Source: Rhytidiadelphus loreus (Eukaryota; Streptophyta; Bryopsida; Hypnales; Hylocomiaceae). Taken from it: 64,000 nucleotides of DNA. The notes beneath the pieces were generated by a model. The model was not told where the DNA came from. It saw only the letters and a list, made by a program, of their open reading frames with translations, and made no database searches. How positions within the stretch are numbered: position 1 is the first letter of the stretch; every line of letters begins with the position of its first letter. The stretch lies in the NCBI GenBank assembly GCA_947034895.1, contig OX344762.1, positions 72,906,981 through 72,970,980 of the forward strand, given 5' to 3'. Below are positions 23,801-33,979 of this stretch, piece by piece. A program made the position numbers and the translations under genes.

Positions 23801-26800
23801 AATAGGTGAGGAAGATTCAGAAACACTTGCAAACTCACTCCAGGAGCATTCAGGTGTTCCATATGGTCACTCAAATCCAACACCAAGTTTAAAGTCACCA
23901 AGTCATCTTCAAAAGCCAGACTCATCACGATGGATCTCAGGATTGCAGATCAATAACTCCAAGCACAATACAAAAAAATGGTGATAAATTGATGGAATCA
24001 ATGAAGGGTAACCAGTGTGGAAGCAGAATTAAGGAGTCAGGGAATGAAACTTGCTTTGTACGAGCCCGTAAGAGGCACTGCAAGCATGTGTGTATCAATA
24101 CGATCACAGTACTTCTTGCGCTCCCTATAAACAGCCCTGGCACTGAAATGCTTAGGTTGATACTCTGCCAAAAGACCCTTTGCCTGCATAGACAGTGCGA
24201 TTCAGCCCTTAGATACACTCAACCGACACCATTGAAGCTCGTGAATCAGTCTGCTTGAGATTCAATCATTTGTTGGCGCAACATTGAGCTTGCCACCACC
24301 AAACAGCAAGAGCACGTGCGTTTGTCCATTATAAAGCAACAAAATGTGAAAATAGGCCAGATAAAAGGTGAAAAATGTTCAGCCATGAGTCATTGAGGTA
24401 CAAAGACAAGTTATACAATACTCAAAATCAGAACCACAAGCATTCATAAACTGCACAGTGAACGAATCATCCACAATTCACAAAAAAGTCTGGCACTCTG
24501 ATTGACAAGACATCTCATACCACCACCCTGACAAGCCATGGTACCCCGTATTGAAGCATATGTACAACCCAGACAAAGGATGGCCATTTGAAAAATTCAA
24601 TTTTATTGAACCCCATGAGTGCATCACAATTGGTGGCTGTTTCACTCCTAGACTCTGACTCTGATAAAAGGGCAAGCAGCCAACCAGGGCACGGCTGACG
24701 GAATTCTCAAAACTTTCATATTCCTTCCAAATCTGCTCAACCAGGTGAACAGGGGCCAAAATAGCTTTCTGATAAGCCTTACGCACTGTCGTCATCCTGA
24801 ATGACTCTTCTTGAGGAGTCACAGCCTGCTCACCACATTGATCCAGTACCAAGATCAGATTTGTGAGGTAGCTAAAATCCCTACATCGGGAAAATTAAGA
24901 AACCAAAAATGGATCTCAAGCTCACCCTGACGAAAAGCGGAAGCAAAGAGAAAAGTTTAAAAGAACCAAAAGAAATCTTCAACTTTCAGGCAACTGTGAA
25001 CTTACAGGGGCAGCTTTCAAAAATGATATATATTCAAGCCAAACGGGACCTGCATTAATATCAAACCCTGTTTCACATCCACATATCATTCTGGTCAGAA
25101 TATCCCACCGTACGCCACCCTGGTAAAGTTTCCATTCCAGAACTGGAAACAGAATATTCAAGTACATTCAGATGCCTAAGAAAAAAACATCGAGCTCGCA
25201 AAGATGGAGAACGTACCAATATGGCCAAGCATAAACTCGAATGCCTTTTTCATCTCGTCGCGCCCTTCGGTACCTCTACTGTCGTTCACTTTCCGCATAT
25301 ACCGCAGATACGCTCTCCTGGAATACCATCAAATTAATAATTTACTTTCCCTCATTGAATAATTGCAAGACGCCCCAAACAACATTAATAGTACTCATAT
25401 CCATGGTTTAGACTTGAAGATCCAATTCTGACTTGAACTTCTATGAGTAATTCAAACGGAAAACACTCGGGAACTTACCATATCAAACCATTCTAGCAGA
25501 CCCAGGTCGCTAACAAAAAATATGACTGATAAATTCAGAAGCTAGATTCTCAAAACAGCGAAACAACGTCTAGGACAGGCTAAGTGTTAGTCTCAAAGAT
25601 CTAGGAACATGCTCCGGCCAGTTCATAGTCCATGACAAACGTTCATCTACAAACATAGTCACACAGCGTAGACCTTGAAACCTAATGATTTGGAGTAAGC
25701 TTCATACGAGTAGTTCAGAATTAGATTTCACTAAGATAAGGGGAAAATTGGAGAACGGAACTAACCAAAGGTCCACGTGCAGACACTGAAGCAAACATCG
25801 ACTAAAAATCTGCTTGACAGCATCGTCATCGTTTGCTGCAAGTTGAGCTTCCACATAAAGTCTCCAGAACTTCGCCTGCAAATAACCTTTGTGAGTCTCA
25901 TCTAAACTCCACTTTTTCCGCAACAAGTAGCTGCAGGTGCTCTTCCTAGAGGTCATGAGAGTACTTCTAAGGGTCAATCTCTGCTGCTGAACAATCTCCT
26001 CAAATACTTGCTTACTGAATCGCAGATTTTGGACACGACAGGTGCATGGTAAAATATGTAGAACTGTACCGATGTTGGGAATCTGGAAAGCAACTCCTCG
26101 TATATTGGAGCAGCATCACCAATCGCCTTTGTCTGCTCAGACACACCATTCGAATTGTCACGACCAAACCTCATCAAATCAAAAAAGATGCACGAATTAT
26201 CACTCGAATATATTATAAATCATGAACAAATGCTCGTCAAATCCGTCCAGGAGTGGGATGCAATAACACAATCATTAAATCTTCAGTGCGCGCATGCTCT
26301 GAAATTAGCCAACTACAAAGTCCTCCAAAAATGATCAAACAGTATATTTCACCAGTCACTCAAATTCATAGAAATGTTCAACTCTCTTACCTGCGCTTCG
26401 CTACAAAGTCCATTCACGGCCTCCAAATCGTACGGGTTTGCTTCAAGAGCCTCCCGTGCACGCCGCTCCTACCATAACCAAAAGCAAAAACACCAGATCA
26501 TCAACTAAACTGATTGCGCGCACCTCCAACTCACTCAGTAATTTTGCTACAATGAAATCCGCATAAAATTCATAAGAATTCACAAAATCTCCAGTCCGTT
26601 CCACATTCAAATAACATTTTCTTGAAAATTAAAGGCTGTACAAATTAAAGAACCCTGGGCGCCGCTCAAACCAGAACCAAAAGCAACCACGAAAACACAC
26701 ACACACCAACTTATCAACACATTTATTACACACCTCCAGCTCATTCAGTAGTTTTGCGATTATAAAATCCTCACAAAATTCAGCGGCTTAACAGAGAAAC

Positions 26801-27144
26801 TAAGCCCTCGCACATTAAAATCAGAAACTGTAACTCACATTTTTTGACATGTAAGTCGCGCTGTTCGACACGACAGAAGCCCCTCCGCTCGGCGCCAAGG
26901 ACGCAAGCTGCCCTTCATCCGCCGGAGGCACAAAGACATCTGCTACTGCAGCTTCCTCCCCTGCCTCCGCCACAATTACCACGGGGGAGGCAGCTGCAGG
27001 AGAAGGCCCTGGCGAAGGCGAAGAAGATGCTGGCGCGGGTACTGCTGCTGCTGGAGACCCCGCGGGCGTGGCATTGCCATCATCTTCTTCTACAGGCACC
27101 AACAATGGAGCCACGGCAGCACTGTCCTCACCTATTACCATCAT
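17859..27144 (-). CDS. CSTF77: CstF77, 3'-end pre-mRNA processing factor (24 exons)
   Basis: Subunit of cleavage stimulation factor, which binds the GU-rich element downstream of poly(A) sites in the nucleus. CstF77 dimerises through HAT repeats and bridges CstF64 and CstF50. I joined 24 exons in phase, 2811 nt, 936 residues plus stop: 27144-26839, 26468-26391, 26132-26070, 25875-25766, 25317-25217, 25067-25006, 24825-24685, 24183-24055, 23266-23220, 22905-22842, 22634-22514, 22070-22012, 21876-21808, 21645-21505, 21262-21198, 21036-20940, 20814-20755, 20502-20356, 20215-20140, 20005-19901, 19780-19661, 19385-19182, 18783-18508, 18028-17859. Residues 1-102 are an Ala/Pro/acidic extension. Residues 103-620 are the HAT array (PYDLEAV, FEKGNPQR, DIWYDYA, LFERAL). 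The Pro-rich tail ends in DVFRLRQLQRARG and a Ser/Gly stretch, as in plant homologues. It is longer than Arabidopsis CSTF77 (about 734) at both ends. All introns are GT-AG except intron 8. Confidence 0.93.
18094..18150 (+). mobile_element. Partial Stowaway-like element in CstF77 intron 23
   Basis: Begins TA then CTCCCTCTGTTTCAAAATA, the typical terminus of Tc1/mariner-derived Stowaway elements in plants, and ends where the next copy starts. It lacks a matching inverted right end, so it looks like a truncated copy abutting the complete one. Confidence 0.6.
18153..18226 (+). mobile_element. Stowaway-like MITE in CstF77 intron 23
   Basis: A 74-bp foldback unit flanked by TA on both sides (18151-18152 and 18227-18228). 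The left arm reads CTCCCTCTGTTTCAAAAGAA and then ATCCGTGG. The right arm reads, in reverse complement, CTCCCCCTATCTCAAAATAA and then ATCCGTGG. Inverted arms cover nearly the whole unit. TA duplication and CTCCCTC ends are the signature of Stowaway elements of the Tc1/mariner superfamily. Confidence 0.75.
23267..24054 (-). other. GC-AG intron of CstF77 (intron 8)
   Basis: The preceding exon can only be joined to the 47-nt exon 9 in phase if it ends at AAA before GCAAGT. This gives ...TGSYK then EEQQCTSWKQLLTFEK, which aligns without gaps to the plant CstF77 segment around TGTSKEETQW and FEKGNPQR. The nearby GT at 24061 would shift the frame. A GCAAGT donor is the standard strong form of the rare GC-AG class. 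The acceptor is TATTCAG. Confidence 0.75.
26459..26785. repeat. Tandem duplication across CstF77 intron 1 and exon 2 edge
   Basis: Two related blocks, about 26459-26578 and 26659-26785, share GCCGCTC, CCAAAAGCAA, CACCTCCA, CTCA.TCAGTA.TTTTGC and AAAATTC in the same order. The first includes the first bases of exon 2 and its acceptor. In the second copy the acceptor context is changed, so exon 2 is probably spliced only once. Confidence 0.65.
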
Positions 27145-27616
27145 GGCCAGCACCTCTTCACTCAATCAGTCACCAAAAATTCGCGAGTCAGGGTTCAAAC
27201 TCGCGGAAGAAAGACAAGGTATCAGATACGGCTGCTACTTCTCCTGCAGGAGAATGTCATGCCGTCCGACGACATAACGAAAGGGCTGCCGTGCGAGGGT
27301 CGAGCTTCCGCCGAGGACGGGAAGAAGAGGCATTTGCACTGTGCGAGTGGTGTTGGTAAACCCTAAGCGACGACAGAGATGACGACAGTCGACGAAGACA
27401 GACGGAAGTCGTCCGCGACAGCGACGAAGGCAAGGGCCGGGGACGACGACGGACGACGAAAGACATTGGAGACGACCTCATCCGTAGTCAACGTGGACAT
27501 GTCCCGAGCGAATTCCTCAAGGTAACATCTAATTAATATGGGAACAACATTGATCTGAAATTCAATCTTATTTCAATAATTAAGGTAGTATGCTGTAAAA
27601 GCGACCATTTAACCCC
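27145..27616 (-). promoter_or_regulatory. 5' flank and probable leader of the CstF77 gene
   Basis: No gene of its own. The stretch upstream of the CstF77 ATG is GC-rich. From about 27360 to 27480 it consists of irregular CGACGA/GACGAC simple repeats, which could be transcribed leader. A stop in frame just upstream of the ATG supports the chosen start. No clear TATA box was identified. Confidence 0.4.
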
Positions 27617-27620
27617 TTAA

Positions 27621-27845
27621 CCCCTCAATCCTTTTTCAAATTTTCATACATTTTTCCTTATATCTTTGTACCATTTACCAAAATTTCATGAAATTGGACA
27701 TAAAAGAAGGTTGTCTTTTCAAGATTCAAATGTTACATTGGATGAATGAGAAGGTGATTGGATGAATGAGAAGGTGATTGGATGAAATAGCGCCTGCAAG
27801 CCCTTTGTTCATTGTCCAGAATATGGACATCAAAGCATTTAAGGG
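27621..27845 (+). mobile_element. Candidate 225-bp TTAA-flanked MITE
   Basis: Flanked by TTAA at 27617-27620 and 27846-27849. The left end reads CCCCTCAATCC and the right end in reverse complement reads CCCTTAAATGC. Length is close to the other 220-bp elements, but internal sequence is different, and the ends match only in the first bases. It contains a 20-bp unit (ATTGGATGAATGAGAAGGTG) twice and a half copy at 27737-27786. Confidence 0.4.
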
Positions 27846-28419
27846 TTAAGGGCTGGTCCACCTTTTTCATAGGCTTCTGTAGACAAAAATATTTTTCGAT
27901 CACTTTTCAGAGAAAGAAAAATAGATGTTGAATCTAACGTAAGTGGTTTTGTAATTTTCCAATAATTTTTGAATTACTTATAAATTTTCAAAGATTCAAG
28001 GCATGGGCATCTATTTGTGATCATAGGTCTTCCAAAATCCGTCTACTTGCAACTTAAAGAGATGTGCAGAAATAAAAGGCAATGATTGGCTCTTTCAATA
28101 AATAAAAAAATTCTTCAATGCATTCAATTGCTACAATGGTCCATTTAAGAATCATCCCATCTCCATTTTTCACCCAAAAATAGGGGCAATTTGAAGAAGG
28201 CAGACCCTTTAGACCATACTACCTTACTCCATTTTTGACACAAAAAGGTAATAAGTGTATTCATGATGTTCATTTCTTTCATCTAAAATGGTCACACTTA
28301 ATTTCCTAAAATGGTCACACATCACTATAGTCACTTTTTGTGATGGTTTTACATCTCAAAAGAAATAAGTTTTTATTGTGATTCGTAATTCACTTTATTA
28401 TAGACACTCAAAACTTTGC

Positions 28420-28455
28420 TTATAGCAAGTATTATAGCAAGTGTTATAGCAAGTA
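28420..28455. repeat. 12-bp tandem repeat, three copies
   Basis: TTATAGCAAGTA repeated three times with one change, immediately outside the left end of the piggyBac-type element. Confidence 0.8.
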
Positions 28456-28489
28456 TTCAAGGATTGAGAGTCAAATCTCAATCATTTAA

Positions 28490-31400
28490 CCCCTAAATGT
28501 CCCTGAGGACACAATCTGTCCCCGAGCATTATTTGAAGCCCAATAATGCAAAATCTGAAAAGTATTAGGAAATTCTTTCAACTACACTATTGTAAAGCTC
28601 AAGTTTCTGATTCCATCGGTATTTTTATACTTGGGAGCTGACATGTCCTCATTTAATTATACAATAACTAGTAGAACATGTTATATGGTCGGGAGGAGAC
28701 GTACTGTGCCACCTAGGATGGCGAGGACCGGGTGACGTGTGAATGAACCCGAAGAAAGACCATTGGAGGACCAGAGTCCATCCTTGTTGACATTGGGGTT
28801 CCCGCCAAGGTTTTAGTATATTCTAATCTACTTGCTGAAGACTTGCCTTCTTCTGAACATATTGCAACAATATACAATTCGCAATCGCCAGGACAAGGGT
28901 TGAGGATTGTTGCCACAAGTGTTGGAGTCGTTGTAGAGCAGCTTTGGATCTGCCAAGGACATCTCAAGTTTGGGAGTGGGGAAATTTGGAGAGCGATTTG
29001 GGGTCGTCCTGGCGAGGGCGATGGAACAGAGGGAGAGGCGGCGATGGAGGCGAGGTCACAATCCTTGTTCGGGAGGTGATTGCCTACGCCTAACAATGCG
29101 AGGTACTCATGTTTGTGGCATAATTGTTTGGCAATTTAGGGTTTAGCCCACTACTTGTAATCTGTAAATTCTTCCTTTCATATGGCCAGCCTTGTGCACA
29201 ATTCGAGAAGCCATGGCAAATTTTCAGAGCGATTACAAGTGTGAGTTCCTTGACGCCCGATTACAAGAAGCGCGCATCATTCATGCTTGATTGGTGGACA
29301 TTGGAGCAACTGAAGAGCAAAAACAACGAGTGTTGCGATGCTTGGACGATCGCCATTTGCTATCGCTTCCTCGCTGCGAGAAGATTCATCGTCATCCGGA
29401 GGTCGTGGAGGCAAAGAATTTTTGAATTCTATTCTATAGCAACTTGGCATACATTCTTGGGTGGAGGAAGAGGCGGGATTTCCCAAACGAGATTTTTCAC
29501 ATTGTTAGACAACTCCGGACAAACAAGAATGAGCCTCCAATTGCCGCCGAAGGAGATTGCCCGCCAAGCGGCGCTGGACCGTCTGCAGCTGCAATCGCCT
29601 GCAACAAAGCGACGAGTGAAACGGAAAGAGCAGGAGTGGGAGCGGCAAAAGGGATCCAACAAATTGGAAACATGTGTGCACTTGGAGGTGCTCAATTCGC
29701 CCCTCCTATCTCCAATGAGGGCCATGCCACTCAACTAGGGCGGATCATTCTCTCCCCTGTAGGATCCACCCTCAAATCGTCGGGGGCTGGAGTTGTTCAT
29801 GGGTGGAACAACAAGCGATCAAATGAACTTGCACATTTCAGCCCAAGACAAAGCACCAGTTTGGAGTCCACCAGAAGCTCCCGACTCCAACATCGTCGTC
29901 ACAAACAAGAATTTGCACGTAAGCAAGTTGAAGACAACCGGGAGAACAAAGGGGAGGCGGAATGGCAGAACGGCCAGTGGGCCAACAATAGGGCATGCAC
30001 AACCGGAAGTGTTGCCTACAGCTGTGGCGAATCCCTTGCCCTCCAGTAGGTGCGAGGCTCAGAGGCAGAGGGGGCGACAAGGGCGTGGGAGGGGGGGTTA
30101 CCGAGAAGGAGGGGAATGTTTGGATTCAGGGATCCAACAAATTCGAGGGGCCAACTGGGGGAAAAAAAAAGTTTGTCATGGGGGGATGTGCATTGCCTTG
30201 GAGGGAGACAATGTAGTCACGGCGTCGAAAAATTTACCACTGCAGTCGTAGAGCCTGTTCTCGGTGATGCGGATGTGACACCGCCTGGTTGGTCGAGGCC
30301 AGACACTCACGTCGAGCCGTTGCGGATGCCACGACTTTTTAGAAATGTATCAACCAATTTGATGTTTCGGATGTAGGATGAACGTCACGGAGTACATCGG
30401 CTTCAAGTGGGCGAAACAGAAGGAAAAGAATATGATTCTCCCAATGGTGACAAATTGGAGCAAGCTACGGGCACCTTCTTTGATTGCAAAGAGACTCCTG
30501 GCTCGGGATGTGGCAGTGCTGAGCGACTTCGTGTAATTAGAAAAGGGAAGCGACCAGTAGTGAACGAAGGGGAATTTTGTAGCCCGAGGCGAGGGAGAGA
30601 CAGCTTGGATTGGTATAGTTTTTGCAGCGATGACGGAGGTTGCGCACACATTGGAGGCAGTGATGGAGATCCCCTGCTAGCACCTCCTGCAATTGAGGAC
30701 TGGGTTGTCACCCATGTGTGGGTTCCACGGCCATTTTTGGGCTTGAGTCCAGCTACTGGCTCAGCAAACATGTTGCGGGGAGAAGTCCTGAGGGAATTTC
30801 AGCACGTCATTACAGGACTTACCATGTGCAAGGTAGATTTTGGAGGGGTTCTGGGAGTACGTGCCATCGCCAAGGAAAACTGCAAACCTGCTGTGGAAGA
30901 GGACATTATGGCGGAAGGAGTATCACAAGAGAAAGACCACCCTCTTGACGGCAGCCAATGTCAAATGTAAGGGAGCACGTTCACGCTCGATTTTCCAACT
31001 TACATGGGTGTTGTAGGGGACGAGAGCAATGACAAAGCAACAGATCCAGATTGGGAGGCGGACTTCGTGGATTGGTAGGGGAACTCCGACTCAGGTAATT
31101 CTGACTGGGTTCTTTCTGATTCAGGGTCTGAACCTGAAGTCATAGAGGATAGCGTCCTTTCGTAGGATGATATCGATTTTGATTCTTTGGAGTTTGAGCA
31201 CCGATACGCTCCTCAACACTGGCAAGATCTTAGTACTTTGCTCCTACCGAATCGCTTTCCTTTCACTGGACCGACCTTAGGGCCAGTCCGTCGTCAAAGT
31301 CGCCATCTTGCAAGTGTCCACACATTTTTTGATCCCTATTGGCCTGTCGAAACCTTGACTGAGATTTGCGACCAAACTAATAGGTATGCTCAACAACCAT

Positions 31401-33975
31401 GTTATAATAAGCCAGGAAAGACCAACGGTGGCCCGAATTGGTCAGATGTTTCAGTAAAGGAAATTCGTTGTTGGTTAGGCATTTCCATCTTGATGGGGCT
31501 CAAAAAGCTTCCCAATACTCGATTGTATTGGGATCGGCGGAATTTCTTTGGCTGTCCACTTGTTAGGGTAGCCATGCGTCGTCATCGCTTCGAAAAGATT
31601 TGTAGGAATATCCATTTGGTTGATAATTGTTCCCTTGTTACAGAGAAGAGTAATCCTAATTACGATAAAATTGCTAATATTCGTTGGTTACTTGAGGGAT
31701 TTGTACAAGTCTGTAAGCGACTTTACAATTGTAAGCGATATGTATGCGTCGACGAAATTATGATCTCGTACTGAGGCAAGAGGTGTAGTATAAAACAATA
31801 TATGAAAAATAAGCCTGTTAAATACGGAATTAAGGTCTGGTGCATGGCAAATAGTAAGTCTAGATATGTATATGACCTGCAAGTCTATACAGGTAGGAAA
31901 GGAGTGGCGATTGAGAAGGATCTTGGGCTCAAGGTCATGACTACACTTGTATCTGATCTCAAAGGTCTTGGTCATGTGGTGGTGACGGATCGATTTTTCT
32001 CCTCACCGCATCTATTTGATGAGTTGCTACAACAAGGTTTCCTCACCACGGGTACAGTTATGCCAAAGCGTCGGGGCATGCCACCAAACTTGGCAACATA
32101 TGCTCACGTTGAGGGTGAACATGGTGGGCTAATAGTCCAAATGCACCGATCTCATCAAATGTCTGCGGTAGTTTGGTTCGATGGAATTCCGGGTTTTTTA
32201 TTGAGTACCTCAGTAGATCCGATTGGAGAGGGATCATTGTGCCACTGGTGGAATAGCGGCAAGGGTCGCAAGGAGTATCACACTTCTCCCATGCTTCTTG
32301 ACTTATCAAGAAATGATGCGAGGGGTAGACGTTGTGGATCAGTGCCGCATGGAATACTCTGCCCAGCTTCGCTCCCATAAGTGGTGGCATCGGCTGCTTT
32401 TATTCATTTTGGACACAAGCCTAGGCAATGCATATGTTCTTTACAAGACTGATGCTATTCAACGTGGGCAACGTATCATGTCTAGGGTAGCATTCCATTA
32501 TGAGATCTCGAATTGGTTGTGTGACCCTCAAGTTCGTACAGGTCGCACGGGTGCTTCTTTCAACCGAACTGATCACGGTCTCCACTACTCAGCGCGGCAT
32601 GCTAAACTTCGTGCAAAATGTGTTATTTGCGGACGCAAACAGATTTGGTATTGCCCGGGATGCGCAAGAGCCTATATGTGTGAAGGGCAATGTTACTTGA
32701 AGGTTCATAGTATACCCAAGTACGCAGCGAAGGTATTGAAGTGACATTCTGCTGTAGGTTTGCTTCAGGAGCGCGTAGGCACCGTTTCGAGCGTGTCTGT
32801 TGCAGCTCAGTCAGGTGAAGACGTTGCCAGCCACCTCGACGGAGATTTCAGCGTTGTAACTATTCGGAACTTAGTGTGGCTTGGGTATGATTAGTAACAC
32901 ACGTACAACCGGAAGTCCATCTTCCTATTGCTTTTCCAATTTCGGCTTTCTTTTTAGTATCGTCAATTTTGTAGAGCGCGCTGGACCCTTTTGTAAGCGG
33001 CAATGTTGCTGCGCCTACTACTTGCCTCAGCAAACACTATTTTGGGAATACTACTGAATGTGATGCCATTTTTTGCAATTGATTTGTGATTTGTCATGAA
33101 AGCGCTACCAAGAGTCTACTTACATGTTGGCAGCCATGCGTGAAATTGAATGTGTATTTGCAAATTGCCTTATCTTCTGTTTTTGCTCGAAATGAAGGGA
33201 CCACGGAGCTGTGAATGCAGGCAATGCTCGTCCTGCAGTTCCCGCGAGAAACGGTTGACATTCCCGCGCGAGTCACTCTTCCCTCCACCAGCAAATGTGT
33301 CCTGTGCGATTTGCGTCTGCATCCCGCGCGAATGATGGTGCGCTGGACAATTGCCACGGACGCTTCCCAGAGCACCCACCCTCACATTCGTCAGGTCACC
33401 CGCCAGTAAAGCTTGAATGAGAATTTCCATATAATTGCACCGTCAGATCTGCTTGAAATTTGGTGTGTAGGCAGTCAGGGTTTGTATTTTTTTTTATCAC
33501 GGCTTGGATCAATCATTTCCGCTCCCAATTTTTTTTGACAAATTATCAGACCTATTTCCCATCCACTACCCAAATTTGACACCTTGTACTTTGACACTGC
33601 TTTTCGACCAAAGAATGTTGTCTCTTTTGGAAAAAAAATTTCCTCCCGTGTCTGTCATCTTGTGAATTCCTCAATTTTATATATATATACATATTTTAAT
33701 GTTGCGCAAGCCACTTGCAACACCCTCGAGAGTGCACTCCAACATCACAGAATGCATACTTCGGCCATAGTACAGTCAGACAATCTTCTAGATCTGTCTA
33801 TGAGTTTTTCCAAATTTGGTCCCATAAAAATTTCAGTACCTTCCGAGGTGACCCTACATTCAATCTGTATGGTTAAATTTTGCAATTGCACCATTTCACT
33901 AATCTTAAAAATTAGAATCTGGTGGATCTCTAGTCGAGGTTTCTCAGGATCAGAAATCCCAGGGGCATTCTGGGG
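28490..33975 (+). mobile_element. Complete piggyBac-type DNA transposon (5486 bp)
   Basis: The target site TTAA is present directly outside both ends (28486-28489 and 33976-33979). The left terminus is CCCCTAAATGTCCCTGAGG and the right terminus in reverse complement is CCCCAGAATGCCCCTGGGA: an imperfect inverted repeat with about 14 of 18 bases matching. piggyBac elements characteristically insert at TTAA and begin with CCC. Inside lies a decayed transposase gene of the DDE_Tnp_1_7 type. Three CCCGCG-containing motifs sit near 33240-33330 and may be subterminal binding repeats. The first 900 bases of the element hold no recognisable gene. The element lies about 1.3 kb upstream of the CstF77 ATG and points away from it. 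Confidence 0.85.
29444..32744 (+). pseudogene. piggyBac-type transposase with six stops and one frameshift
   Basis: One frame stays open for about 2.85 kb except for stops at 30047, 30374, 30968, 31076, 31163 (TAG, TAG, TAA, TAG, TAG) and 31772 (TGA). A frameshift between about 32220 and 32310 then moves the remainder into another frame, ending at 32744. From 31187 the protein matches piggyBac transposases: catalytic aspartates are recognisable in VDEIMISY (codon 31751), VTDRFFSSPHLF (codon 31988) and MRGVDVVDQ (codon 32328, after the frameshift). The C-terminus has a Cys/His zinc module (CVICGRK, CPGC, CEGQC, LKVH). An acidic Asp/Ser-rich stretch precedes the core, as in the family. A further upstream extension of several hundred codons is not recognised. 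As it stands it cannot make an active protein. Confidence 0.85.
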
Positions 33976-33979
33976 TTAA

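Noticed and set aside
26844..27359. 171-codon plus-strand frame opposite CstF77 exon 1
   Set aside because: It is a shadow of the GC-rich, low-complexity exon 1, whose own frame splices in phase with the rest of CstF77.
29124..29738. 204-codon frame at the left part of the piggyBac-type element as an accessory gene
   Set aside because: It overlaps the longer transposase frame in another phase and shows no recognisable domain.
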